Positions 56,769 through 64,000 of a DNA stretch of 64,000 nt are shown here, in pieces. This DNA comes from Gigaspora rosea (taxonomy: Eukaryota > Glomeromycota > Glomeromycetes > Diversisporales > Gigasporaceae). The position numbers and the translations under genes were made by a program. The stretch's first letter is position 1; each line of letters begins with the position of its first letter. The stretch is from NCBI GenBank assembly GCA_003550325.1, contig QKWP01000065.1, forward strand, positions 453,042 to 517,041, read 5' to 3'. The notes beneath the pieces are model-generated. The model ran no database searches. It was not told the DNA's origin and saw only the letters and a program-made list of their open reading frames with translations.

Positions 56769-57235
56769 TTAACATTTATTATTATTATTACATACCGGAT
56801 CCATATCATTCTCTAATGAAAATCTTTTTGGTGTCACTTTGTCTCTACTACATCTAATACAAGAACCCGCTTTATTATCTAATATAACTAAAGGAAAAGA
56901 TTCCTTACAAATAGGACAATAATTATGTCTAAGATCTGCAACAACGTCACGAAAATTTTTGAGAAGATTACGATCATTATAGTAAGTTGACAAGCAGGTG
57001 ATGTTTCATTTCCTAAAATAATTTATTATGTCAGACATTTTTTTCTTTATTATCAAATTTCGTACTTTTATTTAAGCTTTCTTCGTTATCTATTTGTTCA
57101 TCTTGATTTATATTCTGATTCGCTTTTTCGATAAGTTATCTGTTGTTCTTCAGTCATTGAACTTTTTCTATTCCTTCTAGATTCATTTCTTATAGCCACT
57201 TGTTCAGGTGTATAAGTTCTTTTTCGTTTTTGCAT
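56769..57235 (-). pseudogene. Helitron-type protein N-terminus with zinc knuckle, decayed (copy 1)
   Basis: From ATG 57235: MQKRKRTYTPEQVAIRNESR then RNRKSSMTEEQQITYRKSESE, homologous to the start of copy 2. After a broken stretch comes LSTYYNDRNLLKNFRDVV then NYCPICKESFPLVI…GSCIRCSRDKVTP…ENDMDP. The C-x2-C … C-x2-C pattern is the zinc-binding block that precedes the Helitron_like_N region in such proteins. It ends in a microsatellite-like (TTA)n. Confidence 0.6.
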
Positions 57236-57780
57236 TTTAATCAAAATAAAAAAAGAATGTAACAAAGTCGTCTTTTATTTATTCAAAATACTTGCAATGA
57301 CGTATTTATATTTTCTAATTGATAACTATTTATTAATTTTATTTTTTACAATACGATGACGTATTTAATTCTTACTTTTTAATTGACTAATTATTCTTTT
57401 ATTAAAAGTCAGTTTATATATTATATTAAATGTCAGCTATTATATTTAAACAAAGAATCAGGTATCCAGACGTTGATCCTAATTTAAGCTCAATTTTGGT
57501 TATTGAACCTAAAATTTGGGTCAAGGTGAAGTGGGAGCCGGACATTTCCGAAAATTCAGTACAGTAATGAAAGGCTTTCACCTCGTTTCCCTCAGCTCCA
57601 GCCAATAAGTTCCTTATTACAAGTTTAAAGAAGTAGCTAATAATGAACTGAAAAGTATAACAATTTGGTTTGTTTTTATAGATTAGAGTGTTGAACCATT
57701 TATTTTTCAAATATTAAAACCGATTAGAACAGGTTTTATTATATCGATATGAAAATAAATCGTTATGATAAATTATTGTA
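57236..57780. other. Spacer with diverged fourth repeat copy
   Basis: 57403–57610 matches the 56069–56540 unit ('ttgaacctaaaatttgggtcaa', 'gggagccggacatttcc'). The minus ORF 57426–57710 runs over it and is not a gene. Confidence 0.5.
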
Positions 57781-57957
57781 CAGCAATGTTGTTACTGCCA
57801 TACCAAAATTTTGATCGTATTTGTACGGTTGAGTTTTAAAATTCTTATTAGACAGAGCTGATATTATAATCAGCTCTGTTTAACAAGAATTTTAAAATTC
57901 AACCGTACAAATACGTATGTTCAAAATTTTGGTGCGGCAGACGTAACAACAGCCGGA
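57781..57957. mobile_element. Fold-back MITE
   Basis: Arms meet at 'cagagctgatattataatcagctctg' (about 57853–57878) and extend out through 'tttgtacggttgagttttaa' and 'accaaaattttga' to 'gttgttac'. Non-coding. Confidence 0.75.
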
Positions 57958-57968
57958 CAATAATACCG

Positions 57969-58156
57969 TTATTGTATGGATGGATAAAAAATTGACACAA
58001 TGGTATAGATATATATCAGTTATCGGATCAATTACCTGCCAGAGATATATGGCCGTGTTGTGGCCCATATATCTCCAACAGATATTTGATCCGATAACTA
58101 ATATACACCATACCACATACCACCGTACCGATATTTTTTCATCCACCATACAATAA
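57969..58156. mobile_element. Fold-back MITE
   Basis: TTATTGTATGGATGGATAAAAA… and …TTTTTTCATCCACCATACAATAA are inverse; 'ttatcggatcaa' and 'agatatatgg' pair further in. Only 11 bp from the preceding element. The ORF 57892–58239 crosses both elements and is not a gene. Confidence 0.75.
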
Positions 58157-58590
58157 CTTATAAGCACATAGTCATAACGTGAGTTCCAGCAGTGTTCCAG
58201 CGTTCCGAATCGATGTTCATTCAAGATCCGTGTTAACATGAAAATTTATAGAAAAGCACTCGTTTTTTTTAATAACTCAAAATTTTACGCACTCTTGTTA
58301 TTAAAAAAATTCCTTGCAAAATGTTGACTATAAACCATGTTTCTAATCTTAATATTATCAGTGTTATGACCAATTTTTTTTTTTTTTTTTGTTATGTTTT
58401 CCTTAATTGCTTCAAACGGGTGAGCAAAGCTCCAAACAGGCGATCGAAGCTCCAATAGAGTGATTGCCAATCGAGTGATTAAAGCTCCCATACGAATTAA
58501 AAAAAAAAATAATTTTAGCTTATGGAGGGGGACAAGTAGTTAACGATGGTTGATAGTATTTAGTATTATTGTAATAATCCAATGTTTGAT
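58157..58590. other. Spacer
   Basis: No gene. A degenerate 'agcaaagctccaa…cgatcgaagctccaa' repeat lies at 58424–58490. Confidence 0.35.
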
Positions 58591-58854
58591 ATATGGCAGC
58601 CGTCAATAGAAATCAAGCAAATCAACATTTGAAAAAAAATTAATTCCTTAACTTTCACAGCTCATATCTCAATGAATTTTAAAGCTATCTTAATGATTTG
58701 ATATTCAAAAGAAAGCTTACGATCTAAGCTTTCTTTTGAATATTAAATCATTAAGATAGCTTTAAAATTCATTGAGATATGAGCTGTGAAAGTTAAGGAA
58801 TTAATTTTTTTTCAAATGTTGATTTGCTTGATTTCTATTGACAGCTGCCCATAT
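58591..58854. mobile_element. Long near-perfect palindromic element
   Basis: Two ~120-bp arms, from ATATGGCAGCCGTCAATAG inward to 'aaagcttacgatctaagcttt' at the centre, match with only a few differences. At this identity the element must be young or be kept by gene conversion between its arms. Non-coding. Confidence 0.85.
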
Positions 58855-59326
58855 ATTAATAAAGAGAATCCTTATACCCGTAATTATGTGTAGTTTATTG
58901 TTAAACCATTTAACCTTAATCACTATTTTGTTCACAGCCCAATTTCATCAAGCTCTCCCAACCGATCGTAACACCGATATATCCTTTTGGTTGCTTCGAT
59001 TTTTAGGTATTGGATCGAAATCACATGAATATTTAAAGTGTTCTGTATAGTATCTAAAAACACTATATAGTATACGATAATTATATATATCAAAATTCGA
59101 CCGGAATTGTTTCTTTTGCTTATAGAATATAAAATAATTGAAATTAATTCGGTTGGTAATTGATGTTGGAAATCACATGATCAGAAAGTCAATTGACGTC
59201 GTCATTAAAAAACAATCTACATTTCTTAAGGACACGAAAGTTGTTAGTTAGGGTTAGTAGTATCACACAATTTGCACTGTGCTTACTGTCCCTAAGAATT
59301 TATCACACAATTTGCACTGTGCTTAC
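58855..59326. other. Spacer with a local duplication
   Basis: 'atcacacaatttgcactgtgcttac' occurs twice (59262–59286 and 59302–59326), the second cut by the hAT MITE. The ORF 58838–59050 partly overlaps the palindrome and has a hydrophobic N-terminus, but I do not call it. Confidence 0.35.
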
Positions 59327-59615
59327 TAGGGTTCCGCAATTTGATTTGATCTTCAAATATTTGAATCAAATATTTGATCAAATTCAAATTCAAATTTGAC
59401 TATATTTGATTTGATCAAATTCAAATATGGCCAAATTTGATTTGATTTGACAAATATTTGATTTGATTTGAAAATTACTATTATTAAAAATTCAAATTCA
59501 AATCAAATTCAAATTCAAATATTTGAATCAAATCAAATTCAAATCTGGGTCAATTTGATTTGATCAAATTCAAATTGATTTAATATTTGATTTGATTTGA
59601 ATTTGAGGAACCCTA
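59327..59615. mobile_element. hAT-type MITE, 'caaattcaaat' family (copy A)
   Basis: Termini TAGGGTTCC … GGAACCCTA with a perfect 8-bp direct repeat GTGCTTAC (59319–59326, 59616–59623). The interior is built from 'aaatttgattt' and 'aaattcaaat'. 289 bp. Confidence 0.88.
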
Positions 59616-59870
59616 GTGCTTACTGTCCCTAAGAATTTTCCGTAGATTCAGCATATGTATTTGACCAGATCATGTGCACAGGTTTATATAATTCCTATTT
59701 TGATCATAAATGGGATGCACTTATTATTTATTATTTTCTTTTCTGTATTATTATTAAAATATACTTCAATGATTAAAAAACACACAGTTCTTATTGTCTC
59801 TGCCTTTAATACCTTGTTTATTTTTTTCTAAGATATGCTTTCATAAATACTTGAGGAGTTAATATAGCTT

Positions 59871-61028
59871 AGTAATTTTATTTTATGAGAATCTAATAAG
59901 GTATAGCACATGTCTGCACATAGCAAAACAAAGAAAGCAAGGAAAAAAACAACAAGGACAGCAAAGGCAACAAGATATATAATAAGAAGAAGAGCAAGAA
60001 GTAGGTATGTGCACACCTTGCAACAAGAGATGATTTTAATTTGAAGTGGATTCTTAGGTCTGCTAGTTCCAGAAGACTGAAAAAAAATTAGTTTTGCACT
60101 TTTTTAAAAAAAATAATATAATCTTATAATTTTATATTCATGGACTATAGCTATTATATTACAAATATGATTTAAATTTAACAACCAGTACTAAAAAGAC
60201 AAGAATCTTTTTGCCACTAATTACAGGTTAGTAATTTTTACTTATAATGTAAAAACCTAATGAGACGTAGTATATATGTGCACCTGGCAAGACAACAATG
60301 ACAACAATGACGAGAACAACAAATATGATGAGGATAACAATAAAACAACAAGGACAACAAAGTAGATAGAAGAGGGGTAGAGATGGAGTGTGCACACCAT
60401 GCTATGAGAGGTTAATTTTAGATAAGGGATGAATTCTAAGGTCTGCTAGTTCAAAAAACGAAAAAAGAATTAGCTATGCACTTTTCTTAGAAAATAATGC
60501 TCTTTTGTAAATTAATTTCATACTTACAAGAGCTGCAACTATTTAAATACAGATATGACCTAAAGTTAGCTATCTTTGATACAGAACAAGAAGAATCTTA
60601 TCTGTAGCTAATTATAGGCTAGTAATTTTTACTCATTAGAATCTAACGAGATATAGCAAGCATATGCATATAGTGAAGGCAACAATAATAGCAATAACAA
60701 GAACAACAAAAAAAAAGACAAGGATAGCAAAACAATGAGAACAATAAAAACGACAAGAATAGCAATAAAACAACGAGGGCAAAAAAGTAGATAATTAAAA
60801 AAGGGGTAGAGATAAAGTGTGCTATGAGATGTTAATTTTAGTATAAAAGGTGGATTCTAAGTTCCAAAGATAAAAAAAGAAATTAGCTATGCACCTTTCT
60901 TAAAAGATGATACTCTTTTGTAATTAATTTCATACTCACAAGAGCTGTGACTATTTAATACAAATACCATCTGAATTTAGCTATCTTTGATACAGAACAA
61001 GAATCTTACTATTGCTAATTATAGATTA
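59871..61028. repeat. Tandem array, three units of ~359, 391 and 407 bp
   Basis: Each unit starts 'agtaatttttac' (59871, 60230, 60621; the next boundary is at 61028). Each has a purine-rich 'aacaacaaggacaacaaa' block, 'ggtctgctagttc', a 'ttagctatgcacttttctta' block and 'acagaacaagaatctta'. No frame is kept between units. Confidence 0.8.
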
Positions 61029-61813
61029 GTAATTTGATTTATATTTATTTTTTTCACCACTTTTTACTCTAATACTATCCGTTTTTTAAATCAATTACAC
61101 CAAAAGTAAAAGCGCCACCTCCAAAATATCTAAAAGTTGAACATGTGATTTAAGCTTTCCATTTTGTATGTTCTTTTTTTTGACTTTATAGCCAATAGCT
61201 CTTTTTTAACTTCTTTTCTACTCTTGCTCATTAAAGCCTTTGATCACCCAAATTCTAGTAAGTTATAGTAGTCTAGTTACTAAATAACATCAATATCGAT
61301 TTAGACCTTTGAAATGACTCGATGCAATAACTAATCATTGTTATTTGGGTTATTTAGATCATTTACTATTACTGGATCTAGGGCCAATTTACATAATTCT
61401 AGCCAGTTTTACATAATGTTGGCTAGGCGCATCTTATGCACATGTATATGAAATTTGAAATTTGCTGTTAATTGGAGAAATTCTAATCTAACAAGGATTA
61501 AAATAGAAATAAACATTAAGAAAAAAGAATAACTAACTTGTGACAATTTACCTCTTAAAAATATGTAATGGTAAATTTAAAAAGTTTACATAATTAGTAC
61601 ACTACAATAAATGAATAATTTTTGATTAAGGTATCTAAAAATGTAAATTAAATTTAAAATTGTGTGCGGAATGCTAGACTGCAATTTTTGTTATCAAAAT
61701 TAATATTTTTTTTGATATAAAATACTATCTTTTTTAATAGTGTCATAATCATTTGACATTATTACTTTATATATGAGTTTGTTATTATAAGCAGTATGGA
61801 AGATGATAATAAT
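61029..61813. other. Spacer, no gene seen
   Basis: AT-rich without recognisable features. Confidence 0.4.
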
Positions 61814-62034
61814 TGTCACAGATTAAAATGAAATCAGATTAAAATGAAACTGGGGACCTTTCTTGCTCACCTTTAAAGCTTATAAAAACCACATATACTC
61901 GTTTATTAATAACTCTAACCCTAAACCCTAATCCTAATACTAAAAAACCTCCAAAAAATGTTACCTAAAAAATTTTAAAATTTAGCTTAAAAAATAGAAA
62001 ATTTTCATTTTAATCTGATTTCATTTTTGTCACA
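61814..62034. mobile_element. MITE with telomere-like core (copy 4)
   Basis: TGTCACAGATTAAAATGAAA… and …TTTTGTCACA; inverted copy of the 17135–17346 element with core 'ctaaccctaaaccctaatcc'. Its right end is 8 bp from the next element. Confidence 0.75.
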
Positions 62035-62042
62035 ATAATTAA

Positions 62043-62728
62043 GGATAGAGGACAACGATCTACATTTTAATAGTGATTACGTTACTAATTTTTTTTACAA
62101 TAACATTCAATTGAAATCAGGTGATAATCATATGTTATTATATGTTATTTATATTGTATTACCTAAAAAAATCTCAATCGTTCTAGGAAAATTGACGATA
62201 TATACAAGTAGATTTTTTTAATATAATTTGTGGCTTTAAAGTTTCACTACCATTAGGGTTCCTCAAATTCAAATCAAATCAAATATTGAGTTAATTTGAA
62301 TTTGATCAAATCAAATTGACCCTAATTTGAATTTGATTTGATTCAAATATTTGAATTTGAATTTGATTTGATTCAAATATTTGAATTTGAATTTGATTTG
62401 AATTTGAATTTTTAATAGTAATTTTCAAATCAAATCAAATATTTGTCAAATCAAATCAAATTTGGCCATATTTGAATTTGATCAAATCAAATATAGTCAA
62501 ATTTAAATTTGAATTTGATCAAATATTTGATTCAAATATTTGAAGATCAAATCAAATTGCGGAACCCTAACTACCATAAATAGAAGGGTTTGACCTATAT
62601 GCTACAAAATTTTGGTCAAAATTGGATTTGTTTTCAAAAATCTTTATCAATGGCGTATTTTTGCCCCTATATAAAAATTTTTTTGTACAATGATTATATA
62701 TGAAAATGATCGATGTTGTACTTTATCC
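62043..62728. mobile_element. TTAA-flanked non-autonomous transposon (copy 3), hosting a hAT MITE
   Basis: GGATAGAGGACAACGATC… and …GATCGATGTTGTACTTTATCC, with TTAA on both sides (62039–62042, 62729–62732). Its right part is an inverted relative of the left part of 42751–44363. A 316-bp hAT MITE sits inside (62254–62569). Confidence 0.75.
62254..62569. mobile_element. hAT-type MITE, 'caaattcaaat' family (copy B)
   Basis: TAGGGTTCC … GGAACCCTA with a perfect 8-bp repeat ACTACCAT (62246–62253, 62570–62577). The homologous site in the 42751–44363 element (about 42902–42909, inverted) carries a single copy of this 8-mer and no insertion. Confidence 0.92.
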
Positions 62729-62732
62729 TTAA

Positions 62733-64000
62733 AGGAGATTCATCTTTTGAAGAAATGAATATTAATGAATCATTCAAACTAATTATTGAAGAAAGCATGT
62801 CTTTCGATAAAATAAAAATTTGCAACCTAGAAGATAAAGTATCAGAAGATTTAAAGAATAATGAAGGTTTAGAAAAAGATGAAATTCAAAGAATAAAAAG
62901 GATTAAAGAGTAATAAATATTTAGAGAGTAATAAAGATACAAAAAGAGAAGAAGATTCTGAATAAAAGCAAATAACTTTTGGTCTAATATCCTGATTTGG
63001 ATAAAACAAGATTCCAAAGATTCTGATAATGAGCAAAATAAATAGTGAAATTACCAAAATGATAACAATGACAGAAAAGTTAAATAGACTATGCTAGAAC
63101 ATAATGGTATATACTTTTCTATAATATGCGATATATTAGTAAATAATTGTTAGAATTTGGGACCATTTTGTTTCGTATTTTAAAACTGGATCAAAACTTT
63201 AGTAATTTTTATCACTAAGAAATAGTAGTGAAATAGTCATATAATTTTGTGAATAAATAGTCAAGAAATATTTATTTAGAACCTAAAGCTAAAGAATTTG
63301 TTAGCCTCTATACGCAAATGATAAAAATGAATCATTTTCATTAATAATTGAGATTGATTTAAAGTTTTGAAGAAATCTAAAAATGTAATTCTTAAATCAT
63401 ATTTATTATTGATTATATTAAATAAAAATTTTTTTCAGAATTCTTTGAAGATTTTGACAAATGTGATTTTATACCAATTTTGATTATTTCAACCAAAAAA
63501 AAAAAAGATATCTAAAGAAGAAAAGTTAAAGAAAAAAAATAAAATTAGAAAAAAAGTATGTTGTTGTATATTTAATGAATATAAAAAAAAACTGGATCTT
63601 TAAAAGTTCTTGTCACAGCTGATGCTAAGATCGACTTATTTGAATTCTATTTATATATTTTACTAACCCTATAGTAAACTCTAAAGAAAAAAATGCTTTC
63701 AAAATTTTAAAATTTCATATTGAAGTAGGTTTAAATATCAGCTTCAGTTGCAATAAATGTTGTTATTTTAAAGTTCTTATTCTATCAATTATATTGTTAG
63801 TTATAAGTTTAATTCAAACAAGTAACAATTAATATTGGCAAAAATACTGAAATTCCATAAGGGGGCTTCCAGAAATCAGCTGATTTCAGGGGAATGGGTG
63901 AGTCAGCTGAAGTATCAGGTATAATTCTGGCCAAAATTTTATAATTCTAACCAAAGTTACAAAATTATTTTTGACCAAAATTATAGATTTATTAATAATT
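62733..64000. other. Right end of window; possible eroded coding fragment, no gene called
   Basis: 62733–62913 reads GDSSFEEMNINESFKLIIEE and SMSFDKIKICNLEDKVSEDL in a Glu/Lys-rich frame that begins exactly after the TTAA element, so the element may have landed in an old gene. The rest is AT-rich with stops in all frames. Confidence 0.35.

Noticed and set aside
57892-58239. 115-aa minus ORF
   Set aside because: It runs through two fold-back elements, so the frame is accidental.
59828-60016. 62-aa hydrophobic minus ORF
   Set aside because: It arises from the purine-rich block of the tandem array and is not kept in the other units.
1-64000. CRISPR arrays, prokaryotic operons, rRNA genes, integrated virus genes
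   Set aside because: No spaced direct-repeat array, no clustered intron-less genes, and no recognisable rRNA or viral coding sequence were seen.

Overview
The window looks like nuclear DNA of a fungus, most likely an arbuscular-mycorrhizal fungus (Glomeromycotina, Rhizophagus-like). The grounds are a very low GC content, genes split by many 50–130 nt GT-AG introns, TTAGGG-type telomere-like motifs, a fungal-type Dug2 gene, and decayed gene families that I associate with AMF genomes. The lineage is an inference; no rRNA or marker gene is present to fix it. I see no bacterial operons, CRISPR arrays, rRNA genes or convincing functional tRNA genes.

Layout. 0–13 kb: a decayed multi-copy gene (985–2470, minus), a truncated membrane-protein fragment (3343–4063), a decayed gene with a heptad-like repeat (5392–5945, minus), a complete six-exon gene for a small four-pass (MARVEL-like) membrane protein (8349–9337, plus), and an inverted, broken copy of it (11113–12273, minus). 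A second intact paralogue with the same exon plan lies at 20961–22019 (minus). 13–29 kb is otherwise intergenic: AT-rich DNA, tandem repeats and non-autonomous DNA transposons. 28.8–31.7 kb (minus) holds a broken member of a RING-ended gene family plus partial copies of its 3' end around an N. 33–46 kb is transposon-rich and contains one intact Tc1-type element with a DD34E transposase (35581–36933).

46161–52193 (plus) is the main housekeeping gene: a 25-exon DUG2 homologue (871 aa; WD40 domain followed by an M20 peptidase-like domain), whose reading frame closes across all 24 proposed introns. 53245–53589 (minus) is a 114-aa orphan ORF. 54.8–57.2 kb (minus) holds two remnants of Helitron-type proteins separated by a tandem array. 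57–64 kb is fold-back elements, a ~360–407 bp tandem array, and nested MITEs.

The genes do not form a pathway. Dug2 would act in cytosolic glutathione breakdown and the four-pass proteins in membranes; almost everything else is mobile or decayed. The most interesting structures are: (i) the inverted duplication with a chimeric last exon in the membrane-protein family; (ii) several MITE groups that carry telomere-like (CCCTAA)n tracts in their cores; (iii) TTAA-flanked elements, one of which carries a hAT MITE while its paralogue shows the empty site; (iv) two single-N joints flanked by duplicated sequence, one of them an exact 77-bp duplication, probably assembly artefacts. I found no multi-gene system that I would call new.
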